Assembly: GCA_002702655.1 (NCBI GenBank)
Contig: PABB01000073.1
Coordinates: 62,001 to 126,000 of the forward strand
Source: Planctomycetaceae bacterium
GTDB taxonomy: Bacteria > Planctomycetota > Planctomycetia > Pirellulales > Lacipirellulaceae
Direction: 5' to 3'
DNA: 64,000 bases
The notes under the pieces were generated by a model. That model had not been told where the DNA came from. It searched no databases and worked only from the letters and a program-made list of their open reading frames with translations. The translations under genes were made by a program, and so were the position numbers. Positions 48,553 through 56,986 of this stretch are shown in pieces (within the stretch, counting starts at the first letter, position 1; the number at the start of each line of letters is the position of its first letter).

Positions 48553-49455
48553 TCACCACACGATCTTCTCGGCGTCGAACACGGGGCCTTCGACGCACGT
48601 GCGTTTGTAGTCCCAGTCGCCTTCCGGCTGGCGGACCTTCACGACGCAACTGAAGCACGCGCCGATGCCGCACGCCATCGGCGTTTCCAGCGAGACCTGG
48701 CAGGCGACTTGTCGCGCGGCCGCCAACTCGGCGACGGCTTCCATCATCGGCTCGGGGCCGCAGCACACGAGCCGCACGCTGTGCCCCGCGGCAGCCGCTT
48801 CGTCCAACACGGCATCGACTTCGGCCGTGACCAAACCCTGCCGACCGACGCTGCCGTCGTTACTGGTGACCCGCACCTCGACGCCCGCGGCAGCAAAGTC
48901 TTGCTCGCCCGCCAGGTAGTCGACCGTCCGCACGCCGTAGCACAGCGTCACCGCTTTCGCCGGAACAACCGATCGCGGCGGATTGCCGTACCGCCGTCGC
49001 CCCGCATATTCGCGGCCCAGCGCCAGAAATGGCGTCTGCCCGATTCCCCCGGCCACCATCACGAGGTGATCGACCGGCTCGGCGGCAAAGCCGTTGCCCA
49101 GCGGGCCCCACACGTCTAACTCGTCGCCGGCGCGCAGCTCGCTGAGCCGCGCGGTCATCTTGCCCACGACCAGGTACGCGACGTCGACGCCGGTCGGCTG
49201 GCCCTTGGCGTCGAGCACCGTGTCGTACAGGGCCAGCGGCCGAGCCAGCAACGGATCGTTGCCCGCGGGCAGACGCAGCATGAGGAACTGCCCCGGCACG
49301 ACGGTCCGCGCGATCGCGGGGCACTCGAATCGCACCCGCCATGTATCGCGGGCTAGCGGCACGTTTTCGGTGATCGTCACGCGGTGCTGCCGGGCGGCGT
49401 CGGCATAGAACGACGCCGCTAATTCGCCCGGGCCGGTGGTCGAACAATTGCTCAC
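48553..49455 (-). CDS. pyrK: Dihydroorotate dehydrogenase electron-transfer subunit (PyrK-like)
   Basis: 300-aa FAD/2Fe-2S protein that passes electrons from PyrD-B to NAD. GTG 49455 overlaps the stop of the rluB-like gene (GTGA), so translation is coupled. An N-terminal ferredoxin-reductase barrel with ARPLALYD is followed by a NAD half with MVAGGIGQTPFLALG, and the 2Fe-2S motif CGIGACFSCVVKV plus RTCVEGPVF (four Cys). It ends EKIVW. The PyrD partner is not in the window. Some family members function with other oxidoreductases, so the role in pyrimidine synthesis is probable, not certain. Confidence 0.9.
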   Translation of the reverse strand: MSNCSTTGPGELAASFYADAARQHRVTITENVPLARDTWRVRFECPAIARTVVPGQFLMLRLPAGNDPLLARPLALYDTVLDAKGQPTGVDVAYLVVGKMTARLSELRAGDELDVWGPLGNGFAAEPVDHLVMVAGGIGQTPFLALGREYAGRRRYGNPPRSVVPAKAVTLCYGVRTVDYLAGEQDFAAAGVEVRVTSNDGSVGRQGLVTAEVDAVLDEAAAAGHSVRLVCCGPEPMMEAVAELAAARQVACQVSLETPMACGIGACFSCVVKVRQPEGDWDYKRTCVEGPVFDAEKIVW

Positions 49456-50648
49456 GATCGCTTGCCCTTCTTCCCTGGCTTGCCGGTCGGTTTGCCCGCC
49501 GATTTGCGGCCGCCGCCCTGGGCGAACTTGCCGGGCGATTTCTTGCCGGTCGGCTTAGTGCCGGCGGGCTTCTTTCCTGCTGCTTTTTTCCCTGCGGCGC
49601 CGCGTAGCGGTTTGCCCGCGGACTTGGCGGGGCGACGCGGCGGAGCGGCGCTTTCGCCATCGTCGCCGCCAATCACCGCGCGTCCCGAGGAGGCGGACTT
49701 CTTTGGCGCCGTCGGCTTGCCCGCCGGCTTGCGACCGCCGGGTTTCTTGCCGCCGCGGCGGGGGCGCCTGGTCGGTACGTCGCTGGCCGCGTCTTCCAGC
49801 TTGCGCACCTCGTCGCGGGTCAGCTCCCGGACCGCGCCGGGGGGCATGTCGCCCAAGCGGATCGGCCCCACCGCTACGCGGGTCAGCTTCTGCACCTTGT
49901 GCCCCACCCGCGCCAGCAGTCGGCGGATCTCGCGGTTGCGGCCTTCGTCCAGAGTCATCTCCAGCACGGTCGACTTTTTCACGTGCGACTTCACGCGCAC
50001 GTCGACCGGCTTCACGTACGCCTCGGCCAGCCGCACGCCCTTGCGCATCTGGGTCAGCACGTCCGGCTCGACGATGCCGGCGACCTGCACGTGGTAGATC
50101 TTCTCGACCCCGTGGCTGGGGTGGGTGAGGCGGTTGGCCAGCTCGCCGTCGTTGGTCGCCAGGATCAGCCCTTCGCTCTCCATGTCGAGCCGGCCGACGT
50201 TGAACACCCGCCCCGCGTCGGGCGGCAACAGGTCGATCACCCGCGGGCGACCAGCCGGGTCGCGAGTCGTGGAGACCACGCCGCGCGGCTTGTTCACGGC
50301 AAAGTAGAGCCGCCGCTTGCGGCGCAGCACTTCGCCATCGACGCGGATTTCCTGCCGCTCGGCATTCACCTTCGAGCCCAGCTCGTCGACGACCACGCCG
50401 TCGACTTCCACGCGGCCTTCGACGATCAGTTCCTCGCACTCGCGGCGGCTGGCGACGCCCAGCGCGGCGAGCACCTTCTGCAGGCGCTCGACGCCGGGGG
50501 GCGATTTGGAGTTGGAAGCCGACGACTCGGCCGAGCCGCGACGCCCGCCCGGTTTGCCGGCCGGGCGCGGACGCCCCGCGGACTTGGCGCCGCGGCGACC
50601 GCCGGGGCCGCTGCCGGAGGGCTGGTTCTTCTTGGGGGGGCGAGGCAT
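49452..50648 (-). CDS. rluB: RluB-family pseudouridine synthase with long basic tails
   Basis: 398 aa. S4 RNA-binding domain at about 53-110 (VERLQKVLAALGVASRRECE), then the RsuA/RluB catalytic domain with the Asp in GRLDMESEGLILATNDGELA, and the strand-helix with EGRNREIRRLLARVGHKV. It makes pseudouridine in rRNA, by similarity with position 2605 of 23S rRNA. Unusual are two disordered tails, about 50 residues N-terminal and about 110 C-terminal, made of Lys, Gly, Pro, Ala and Arg (KKPGGRKPAGKPTAPKK-like repeats), which probably help RNA binding. Its stop overlaps the pyrK start, so rluB-pyrK is a coupled pair. Confidence 0.92.
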   Translation of the reverse strand: MPRPPKKNQPSGSGPGGRRGAKSAGRPRPAGKPGGRRGSAESSASNSKSPPGVERLQKVLAALGVASRRECEELIVEGRVEVDGVVVDELGSKVNAERQEIRVDGEVLRRKRRLYFAVNKPRGVVSTTRDPAGRPRVIDLLPPDAGRVFNVGRLDMESEGLILATNDGELANRLTHPSHGVEKIYHVQVAGIVEPDVLTQMRKGVRLAEAYVKPVDVRVKSHVKKSTVLEMTLDEGRNREIRRLLARVGHKVQKLTRVAVGPIRLGDMPPGAVRELTRDEVRKLEDAASDVPTRRPRRGGKKPGGRKPAGKPTAPKKSASSGRAVIGGDDGESAAPPRRPAKSAGKPLRGAAGKKAAGKKPAGTKPTGKKSPGKFAQGGGRKSAGKPTGKPGKKGKRS

Positions 50649-50779
50649 GGATCGACCGAGGCTGGCGCAGAGTGATGAATCGCCGCGAATGGCGAACCCA
50701 TCATCCTAGTGCCCCGAGCAGGCAAAACCCAGGGGCGCGAGCCAGGGGAGTGCGACGCTCCGCGGAGCCCGTGCGGCCC

Positions 50780-50957
50780 CGTAGCATGGCCGCTTCGGCC
50801 GTGCGCCGCGCGGTGACCGGTGACCGCACCGGTCAGAGTTGGTCGGCTGGGACGACCGCAGGGAGCCCCCAGTGAGATATCTGGCCGCTGCGCTCCGCCT
50901 CATCGCTCGCCAAGCCAATGCCAGTTCAGCTCGCACGGCCGGAGCGGCCATGCTACG
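50780..50957. repeat. Long inverted repeat with a degenerate family A half-element inside
   Basis: Outer arms CGTAGCATGGCCGCTTCGGC-like at 50780-50804 and the inverted copy ending GGCCATGCTACG (to 50957). Inside is GGCTGGGACGACCGCAGGGA then GCCCCCAGTGAG (50844-50876), a diverged left half of family A. It occupies the space between rluB upstream and the lipoprotein gene. Confidence 0.75.
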
Positions 50958-50971
50958 AGCTCGCCCCGCGC

Positions 50972-51313
50972 TCAATATCGCGGCGCCGCCATCACCGGCT
51001 GATTCGGATACGACCCAAACGTCTGGGGCGCCAACGGCGGGCCCATCGGCAGGGGCGTGCCAATCGCGGCCGCCCGCGACTCGTTGTATTGGTTGGCCCG
51101 CGTCACCGGCGGCACCGGCACGGCATACTCCCGCGGCCGACCGCCCACCACCTCGGGCCCCAGATCGGGCAGCGGGTAGGGATCGGAGATCTCCGCCTCG
51201 GCCCGCTGCAACGGCGCCGGCCCCGGCCCGATCAACTGCGGCCAGCGAATCGTGGAGGAACAACCGGCCACCGCCGCCAAACCGACCACGACGCCCAGGA
51301 TTTGCCGAGACAT
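50972..51313 (-). CDS. Small lipoprotein of unknown function
   Basis: 113 aa from ATG 51313 (GGAG upstream). Type II signal: hydrophobic ILGVVVGLAAVAGC, Cys at about position 18, followed by SSTIRW. The rest is Pro/Gly-rich and probably unstructured (PVPPVTRANQYNESRAAAIG, then PMGPPLAPQTFGSYPNQPV). No domain recognised. It lies beyond a repeat-filled gap downstream of nothing on its strand, so it is monocistronic. Confidence 0.7.
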   Translation of the reverse strand: MSRQILGVVVGLAAVAGCSSTIRWPQLIGPGPAPLQRAEAEISDPYPLPDLGPEVVGGRPREYAVPVPPVTRANQYNESRAAAIGTPLPMGPPLAPQTFGSYPNQPVMAAPRY

Positions 51314-51464
51314 GCACACGCTCCGCGAAAAGAGGATCGGCCGGCGCGCAGCATGGCCCCACAGCGGGGGCGCCAGCGGCGGGGAGAATAGGAAACGGCG
51401 ACAAGCGCCGCAAGAGCGACTTGGGGGCGGCGGACTGGCGTGAGCTTACAGAAGGGCGTAGCAT

Positions 51465-51488
51465 CCGCGACCGCGACCGCGACCGCGA
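51465..51488. repeat. CCGCGA hexamer microsatellite
   Basis: Four tandem copies of CCGCGA, about 35 nt before the start of the 86-aa gene. Slippage could alter its 5' spacing. Confidence 0.7.
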
Positions 51489-51525
51489 TTTGACTCGGTC
51501 GTACTTCTGACGCGAAAGGACTCGC

Positions 51526-51786
51526 ATGTCAGCTTTCTTGCCAACATTGCTGCTGAGCATCGGCGTATCCGCCACGTCCCTAGATGTGGCTCAGCCAGCC
51601 GTTCGATCTGAAACGGCGGAAACCAAGCAGTCGCTCACGGAAATCGTGACGGTCCCGTGGCGTTTGTTGGCCGCCGTCGATTGGGCCGACTGGTCACAGC
51701 ACCGGCGCCTGGAACAAATGGGCCACGACGGCATCGTCTACTTCGATGCGCCGACAACCAAAGCACAGCGGCGGATGCTCCGGTAG
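51526..51786 (+). CDS. Small exported protein of unknown function
   Basis: 86 aa from ATG 51526 with AAAGGA upstream. The N-terminus MSAFLPTLLLSIGVSATSLD is a weak signal or membrane segment, followed by a charged, aromatic-containing segment (VPWRLLAAVDWADWSQHRR, then QMGHDGIVYFDAPTTK). No family recognised. The natural composition and ribosome site make it a real gene candidate. Confidence 0.5.
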   Translation: MSAFLPTLLLSIGVSATSLDVAQPAVRSETAETKQSLTEIVTVPWRLLAAVDWADWSQHRRLEQMGHDGIVYFDAPTTKAQRRMLR

Positions 51787-51900
51787 ATTGCCGCCGGTCA
51801 GCAGCGACGCTTGTCCGGGCCGCTCGTGTATAATTTCCATGTATTGCGTGACCGCTGCGACGCATCTCGCCGACACTGCGGTTCCCCGGAAGGGTTCGCC

Positions 51901-52116
51901 ATGGACGCCGCCGGCTGTCTTCTCATTGTCGTTGGGGTGCTTTGCGCTTGCGGACTCCTCTGGCTCGTCGCGTCTGGAGTATTCCCGCTTGCGCTCGCCG
52001 CCGCCATCCGTCATCCCGTGAGCATCGATGGCGCGATTCTCGCCACCCTCCTCATCGGAGCGTGCGTCTGCTTGCCCATTGGCACCAAGATCATTCGCCG
52101 CGGACTTCCCCGTTAG
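51901..52116 (+). CDS. Small two-helix membrane protein
   Basis: 71 aa from ATG 51901 (GGAAGGG upstream). Two hydrophobic segments (GCLLIVVGVLCACGLLWLVA and GAILATLLIGACVCLPIGTK) flank AIRHPVSID. It ends RRGLPR. A perfect TATAAT lies upstream at 51829-51834, though the -35 is weak. No family; four Cys in or next to the helices. Confidence 0.5.
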   Translation: MDAAGCLLIVVGVLCACGLLWLVASGVFPLALAAAIRHPVSIDGAILATLLIGACVCLPIGTKIIRRGLPR

Positions 52117-52291
52117 TGCGTCGAGTGGGGGGTTCTGCCGGAACATGGCGTTGCCACCATTTCCTAGTCGCCGCCGGCAAGTTCACCCACCTCTTCTTCC
52201 GTACGACCGATGGTCGGTGAACCCGCCCGCGGGGTCTTTCTCACCGAGCGGGAACCCGTCGTCCGCCGACGGAACCACCCGCCCTATCGAC

Positions 52292-52858
52292 TCAACCAGC
52301 GCCCTTTCGACCATCATCACCGAACCCGCACGCGACCAACGCCGCACTCTGCCGCGCCAATCGGATGCAGGTCTGGTCGACGAAGAACGACATATCGAAA
52401 CATCTGGCTTTCGACTCGTACACGAATCGGAATCGCTCTTGCGACTCGTTCTTCGCGTCCTGCCTGGGCTCGCCGCAAATCCAGATCGAGACGGCGTCCA
52501 CGGCGGACAAATCGACCGAGAATTCCTGCGACGGGTCGCGTTCCCAGGCCGCCAGAACGCGGGCCAACTCGTGCCACTTTTCCGTCGCAAGCAGTTGATT
52601 GCTTATGATGCAAGTCACTTCGTCCGTGAGGCACCACTCCCGCGGTGACAGCACCGTATAGCCGGCACGGTCCCACGACTGTGCCGTGATCAGAACGCTG
52701 CAGCCAATCATCTGCTGTTCGGCAAAGCAGGCGTCCGGTCGCAGCACGAACGACGAATAGCCGTCGGATGAAACAAAACGGCAATCAACGTACGGATCGC
52801 CAGATGCCTTGCCGCTTCCAGGTTCGTCGCCAGAACAATGCTTCCAATTGCCCGTCAT
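52292..52858 (-). CDS. Soluble protein of unknown function
   Basis: 188 aa from ATG 52858. It looks like a natural globular protein, with mixed composition (several Trp and Cys) and alternating strands (YSSFVLRPDACFAEQQMIGC, WDRAGYTVLSPREWCLTDEV) and a helical part (LLATEKWHELARVLAAWERD). No motif recognised; nothing else on this strand nearby except the vWA remnant upstream. The 3' end at 52292 is set by a single TAA-type stop and the last ~15 residues look less natural, so a disrupted C-terminus is possible. Confidence 0.5.
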   Translation of the reverse strand: MTGNWKHCSGDEPGSGKASGDPYVDCRFVSSDGYSSFVLRPDACFAEQQMIGCSVLITAQSWDRAGYTVLSPREWCLTDEVTCIISNQLLATEKWHELARVLAAWERDPSQEFSVDLSAVDAVSIWICGEPRQDAKNESQERFRFVYESKARCFDMSFFVDQTCIRLARQSAALVACGFGDDGRKGAG

Positions 52859-52909
52859 CGATCTCGTTCCGATTCTGGCCGCTGCCCTGCCCTGCCCTGA
52901 GCGCGCCCC

Positions 52910-53014
52910 TTACTGCCCCCAAAAGCCGCCGCCGGTGATGTCGGCCACGGTCCGCAAGAACGTCGACGTATTTTGTTCGAAGTAGTCGCCGAGACCGATC
53001 GAGTTCACCGGGCT
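52910..53014 (-). pseudogene. 34-codon remnant of a vWA protein C-terminus
   Basis: Minus-strand reading SPVNSIGLGDYFEQNTSTFL then RTVADITGGGFWGQ and stop aligns without gaps with the last 34 residues of the intact vWA gene at 54075-55493 (IPVNTIGLGNYFDQNTSTFL, RTVANITGGGFRGQ); most differences are single bases. Upstream of 53014 the similarity ends abruptly. The rest of the duplicate is gone, so it is a truncated paralog, with the HdeD-like gene now between the two. Confidence 0.88.
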
Positions 53015-53040
53015 GCCAGAGACTTGCTTTAACCCCAGTT

Positions 53041-53069
53041 TTGTTATTCGCGAGCGACCGCGTTAGAAT
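53041..53069 (+). promoter_or_regulatory. Possible promoter for the HdeD-like gene
   Basis: TTGTTA, 17 nt, TAGAAT (4/6 and 5/6 matches), about 190 nt before ATG 53266, directly at the edge of the vWA remnant. Confidence 0.4.
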
Positions 53070-53265
53070 CAGAGCGGCGCATGATTTCACGTCCTCGCGC
53101 CTGTTCAGTTTCCAGGTATTCGCGGAGTCATACTATAACCCGCCTCCACCGAATCCTCAGCGTCACTCTGCTTTTGTCGGGCGCCGCGATCGCTTTCGCA
53201 CCAGACAGGCCGATCGGCAGTCGCGAAAGCAAACTGACGGCCGTGCGCATAGAAAGGTGTTCAGC

Positions 53266-53871
53266 ATGTCCGATCATCGGGAACGCGTCGCCGAAGCTGC
53301 CGCGACGGCCAAGCACCGCGTCGACGCCAAACTGGGGGAAATCTGGTGGGCCATCCTGCTGCGAGGGCTGCTGGCTCTGGCGCTGGCCGTATGCGCGTTC
53401 GTCTGGCCAGATCAAACAATTGATATCTTCGTCAAGCTGCTCGGGGCCTACTTTCTGATCGACGGCGCCATCGGCGCCATCAATGCGTACCGCAGCGGTG
53501 ACAAAGCCGCGCCGCTCATGCAAGCGATTGTCAGCCTGGCTCTCGGGCTGGTGCTGCTGCTGTGGACCGACGTCGGCGAGCGGCTGTTCTTGATTCTCGT
53601 GGGAATTTGGCTGGTCCTGCAGGGAATCAGTCTGCTCATGGCAGCGTGGCGCATGGATGCGGTCGACGAGCAGCGGGGACTCGCCCTGGGGATCGGCGGC
53701 GTGATGGCCTTAATCGGCATCCTCTTCATTTTCTGGCCCGATACCAGCGTCGTTGCCATCTCGTGGCTGATCGGCGTCGGCGCCGGGGTCATCGGTGCGC
53801 TGCTCGTTTATCTCGCCACGCGCGTGAAGCGGGTCAGAGGCAGACTCGACGAGATTGGCCAGGGGGCCTGA
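53266..53871 (+). CDS. HdeD-like membrane protein (DUF308)
   Basis: 201 aa from ATG 53266. Six short hydrophobic helices in three pairs (ILLRGLLALALAVCAFVWPD, FVKLLGAYFLIDGAIGAI, MQAIVSLALGLVLLLW, FLILVGIWLVLQGISLLM, LGIGGVMALIGILFIFWPD, VVAISWLIGVGAGVIGALLV). The thrice repeated small-residue-rich WPD-type pattern is diagnostic of the DUF308/HdeD family, which is linked to acid or envelope stress in enterobacteria. Ends with a basic, soluble tail. Precise function unknown. Confidence 0.88.
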   Translation: MSDHRERVAEAAATAKHRVDAKLGEIWWAILLRGLLALALAVCAFVWPDQTIDIFVKLLGAYFLIDGAIGAINAYRSGDKAAPLMQAIVSLALGLVLLLWTDVGERLFLILVGIWLVLQGISLLMAAWRMDAVDEQRGLALGIGGVMALIGILFIFWPDTSVVAISWLIGVGAGVIGALLVYLATRVKRVRGRLDEIGQGA

Positions 53872-54074
53872 CGCGCGTGGTGCGAATGCGTCGAGGACGT
53901 ACGCGGTGAGCCTCCGCCTCGTGGCCAACATTAACGTCAATTCGGGGAGTTCCTCAGAGAAGTCGCACGGCCAATCGTCGTGTTACGAGGGATAGGCCGC
54001 CGCAGCACGAAAACACGTCTGGCGTAACGTCAGACGCTCGACCTCTTGGGCTTCGATTCCGCCAAACCGCCGAC

Positions 54075-55493
54075 TCACTGCCCCCGGAACCCGCCGCCGG
54101 TGATGTTGGCGACGGTCCGTAGGAACGTCGACGTGTTCTGGTCGAAGTAGTTGCCCAGGCCGATCGTGTTGACCGGGATGTCGGCGTGGGCCTGGCACAG
54201 GCGGTAGATTTCTTGGGCGAGTTGCTCGTCGTAGCGGCCGGTCGACGCCCGGCTGGGGGCGCCGTCGGACAGCAGCAAAATGGTGTCGACGTCGTACTGG
54301 TAGGCTTTTTGCAGCGCGGCGAGCGTGTTGGTATTGCCGCCCGGCTCGATGCGGCGGACCTGGTTCAGCAGCGACTCGCGGCGCTGGGCGCCGGCGTCGC
54401 CGCGGAGGTCGGCCAGTTCGCCCGTGTCGGGGAAGGCGCGCACGTCGGCGGCGAACACGATCAGCAGACCTTCCTGCACGTTGAGATGCCGCAGCCACAT
54501 GCCGGCGATGCTCTGGGCCTCGGCCCAGCGGTCGGCCCCGCGGGCGCCCGGTTCGCGCATGCTGCCGGAGGCGTCGAACAGAATCGCGACGCGGCGCATC
54601 GGCCCGCGCAACCCGACCAGCAGCTTGTTGTTTTCAGCCTCGGCCAACAGCTCGGCCTGGCGTTGCCGTTCGGCATCGCTCAGTTCGGCTTCGAGCTGCT
54701 GCTTCTCGCCCTCCAAGCTCTTCAGCAGCGTCGTGGCCGAGCGGAGTTGGGCCAGATAATCCTCGGCGCGCGAATCAGCGGCGGCGATCTTTTCCTGCAG
54801 GGCACGGTCCGACTCTTCGGACGCGACGCGCATCGCCTGGGCGTCGTCGCGAGCGGCCACCAGATCGATGTGCATCTCCTTAAGCCGCGCTTTGAGCGAC
54901 GCCACGATCGATCCCAGTTCGTCGGCCTGCCGCTTGAGCCGTTCGCGCTGCTCTTCGATTTCCGCCAGCGCCGCGACCTTGCGTTCCAGGTCCGAGGTCA
55001 ACGCTTCGAGCCGTTCGCGGAGCGTGAGATTGCTGGAGGTCAATTCACCGCGGGCGGCGACCAGCTGGGCCTTTTCCTCAAGCAGCGCGTCGCGGGCGGT
55101 GACCAGCGACTGCCGCTCGGTCTCCAGCGCCGATTTTTCCGATAGCAGGTTTTCCAGCTTGGTGTTCAGTTGGGCCAGCGCCGCGAGCTTTTCGACCAAC
55201 TGGGCCTGCAGCGCGTCGCGCTCTTCTTGCGTGAGTTGCAGCGTCGCGTTGGTCTGATCGATCAGGTCGCGGACCGAGTCAAGCTGCAGCTGCACGTCGT
55301 CCAACGTGGCGGAGAGCGCCGCTTTTTGCGACGAGAGTTCGTCCTGTCGCCGCACGCCGCTGACCACGCGCGACTCCAAAAACACGGCGATGGCCATGAT
55401 CAACACGACCGTGAACAGCGTCACGTCGTTGCTGGCAATCCAGCCGGCCAGGCCCGCTTCGCTGGAGCGCGTTGTCACCTTTTCGAGATGCAT
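54075..55493 (-). CDS. Membrane-anchored coiled-coil protein with C-terminal vWA domain
   Basis: 472 aa. One N-terminal TM helix (about 25-42, VTLFTVVLIMAIAVFLES) follows a short cytoplasmic start. A ~250-residue coiled coil rich in E, Q, L and R (45-295) comes next, then a von Willebrand A domain at about 300-472. The MIDAS motif is complete: DASGS at 307-311, the Thr in GGNTNTLAAL and the Asp in LLLSDGAPS, so a metal-dependent ligand is expected. It is encoded 119 nt downstream of an ExbB/MotA-like gene on the same strand. Single TM plus long coiled coil plus binding head resembles the MotB/ZorB-type stator partner, with vWA in place of OmpA. A truncated copy of its C-terminus is at 52910-53014. 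Confidence 0.88.
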   Translation of the reverse strand: MHLEKVTTRSSEAGLAGWIASNDVTLFTVVLIMAIAVFLESRVVSGVRRQDELSSQKAALSATLDDVQLQLDSVRDLIDQTNATLQLTQEERDALQAQLVEKLAALAQLNTKLENLLSEKSALETERQSLVTARDALLEEKAQLVAARGELTSSNLTLRERLEALTSDLERKVAALAEIEEQRERLKRQADELGSIVASLKARLKEMHIDLVAARDDAQAMRVASEESDRALQEKIAAADSRAEDYLAQLRSATTLLKSLEGEKQQLEAELSDAERQRQAELLAEAENNKLLVGLRGPMRRVAILFDASGSMREPGARGADRWAEAQSIAGMWLRHLNVQEGLLIVFAADVRAFPDTGELADLRGDAGAQRRESLLNQVRRIEPGGNTNTLAALQKAYQYDVDTILLLSDGAPSRASTGRYDEQLAQEIYRLCQAHADIPVNTIGLGNYFDQNTSTFLRTVANITGGGFRGQ

Positions 55494-55532
55494 AAGAGCC
55501 TCTCAAACCACCGGGGAGTTGTCGTCGGATCG

Positions 55533-55608
55533 AGTGCCACGGCGCTGTGAGCCGTGAGCAGCTGAGAAACCATTGGCAATTCGCACGGCTCACAGAGCCG
55601 TGGCACGC
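55533..55608. repeat. Family C palindrome between the vWA and ExbB-like genes
   Basis: Arms of the form GTGCCACGG-CGCTGTGAGCC-GTGAGC and the inverted GCACGGCTCACAGAGCCGTG then GCACGC, 20-30 nt apart. It separates the two co-directional genes, so the transcript between them could form a strong hairpin. Confidence 0.85.
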
Positions 55609-55612
55609 ATTC

Positions 55613-56665
55613 TCAACGGGGCTTGGAGCCGTTGCCCGCGGCCGACAATGGCGCGGGCGGCGCCGGCGGGGCGTGATCTTCGGCCCCGTGCAGTCGCTGA
55701 GTGGCTTCGCTGATGTCGGCGACCGCGGCCGCCAGGACTTTGCTGGCCTGCAGTTGCAGCCGGGCGGCGTCGTGGAATTCGTGGTCAATCGTCGTGCGGA
55801 ACGCGGCGACCGACACGTCGAGATTCGACACGCTGCGCGTCGCGGCGGGCGCCAGGTCTTCTAGCAGATGGGCGGACGCTTTGAGCGCATCGCGGGCGTC
55901 GCGCAATGCGCGGGGCACGCCTTCCAAATCATGCTGAAACGTGGCGACCGCTTGTTCCAACTGTGCGGCGACCGCGGCAAACGACCGCGCGACCTTTTGC
56001 TGATCGACCAGCGCCGCGGCCGTGGCCGGTTGAGCCCGGCCGGCGTGGCGCCAGATCGCGGCGTCGAACCACGTGCGGGCCGTGATCCGCAGCCGCTCCA
56101 ACCGGCCGCTCGCCAGGTGCAGCAGGATCTGGTTGATCAGCGCCAGCACGGCGCCCGTGCCCACCCCGCTGACCAGCGGGGTGACCGCGGCCAGGATGGT
56201 TCCCAGCGACCGCTCGCCCTCGCCGTTGACTTCCAACCAGTAGAAGCCCAGCACGGTCAGCACCACGCCCAGCAGCGGCGCCATGACGCTCATCCGCTGA
56301 AGCATCAGGTACGCCGGTTCGCTGGCGATCCGCACGTCCAGCTCGTGCAGCGCCTCGTCGCGCGTGAACCGGCCGGTTGGCGCCTTTTCTTCGGGAGTCG
56401 CATTGGGAGCCGGCGCGGGAAACTCCGCCAGCACCCACCGCAGCCAGCCGAACCGTCGCGGGGCCTCGGCGACCTCGCACCGGCCGTCGCTGCCCCAGGA
56501 GAGTTCCTGGTTCAGGTCCTTGAGCGTGCGGCGCTGCGAGCCCGCGCGCCAGAACACGCGCCAGCTCAATAGGATTTGGACAACGAAGAACGAGATTCCG
56601 ACGACGGCGACGATCGCCTCGTGTCCGGAGAGCTGCCGGACCCAGTCGAGAAACTGCGTGATCAC
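55613..56665 (-). CDS. MotA/TolQ/ExbB-like proton-channel protein
   Basis: 350 aa. Three TM helices as in the MotA/TolQ/ExbB fold: AIVAVVGISFFVVQILLSW (about 16-35), VMAPLLGVVLTVLGFYWL (about 125-143) and TILAAVTPLVSGVGTGAVLA plus LINQILLHLA (about 155-185). The A-PLLGVVLTVLG helix and the TP-x5-G-x3-G helix are the conserved ion-channel helices. A long cytoplasmic tail (~160 residues, QKVARSFAAVAAQLEQAVAT, DARDALKASAHLLEDLAP) is helical with a Pro/Ala end. Such proteins form pentamers driven by proton flow. No TonB/ExbD partner is here; the next gene is the vWA protein. Confidence 0.85.
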   Translation of the reverse strand: MITQFLDWVRQLSGHEAIVAVVGISFFVVQILLSWRVFWRAGSQRRTLKDLNQELSWGSDGRCEVAEAPRRFGWLRWVLAEFPAPAPNATPEEKAPTGRFTRDEALHELDVRIASEPAYLMLQRMSVMAPLLGVVLTVLGFYWLEVNGEGERSLGTILAAVTPLVSGVGTGAVLALINQILLHLASGRLERLRITARTWFDAAIWRHAGRAQPATAAALVDQQKVARSFAAVAAQLEQAVATFQHDLEGVPRALRDARDALKASAHLLEDLAPAATRSVSNLDVSVAAFRTTIDHEFHDAARLQLQASKVLAAAVADISEATQRLHGAEDHAPPAPPAPLSAAGNGSKPR

Positions 56666-56986
56666 GCGAGCACCTGTGGCGGGGCACCTGGGGCGGGAGA
56701 GGGGCGGGGACCGATCATTTTAGCAATTGGCCAGGCGCCGGGTGCGGGAATTCCCGCGGCGATCCCCGCCGGCGGGCGGCGATCGCGACCGCCGGGCCCG
56801 CAAAAACGGGAGATATTCGCGCGACAGTCCGGCGGAGGCGCGGCGGAGGGACCGCACGCGAGAGGCCCGCTGCCGTCATTGCTCGCGGTGCCGTCAGGAG
56901 ATGTGGCCGCCTCTTGCCGCTGCGCGGCCCAGGTAGGCTCGCGCGCCAACCTGGGCTACCCAATCTGGTCGCCAAGTAGCGGCTCG
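56666..56986. other. 321-nt intergenic region with one hairpin
   Basis: No gene supported. Holds GCCCAGGT-aggctcgcgcgcca-ACCTGGGC (56927-56956), a perfect 8-bp arm palindrome flanked by GCGG and TACCC, near the 3' end of the manA-like gene. The rest is GC-rich and featureless. Confidence 0.6.

Noticed and set aside
54075-56665. Zorya (ZorAB) defence system
   Set aside because: The channel protein fits, but the partner has vWA, not OmpA, and no ZorC/D/E-like gene is near.
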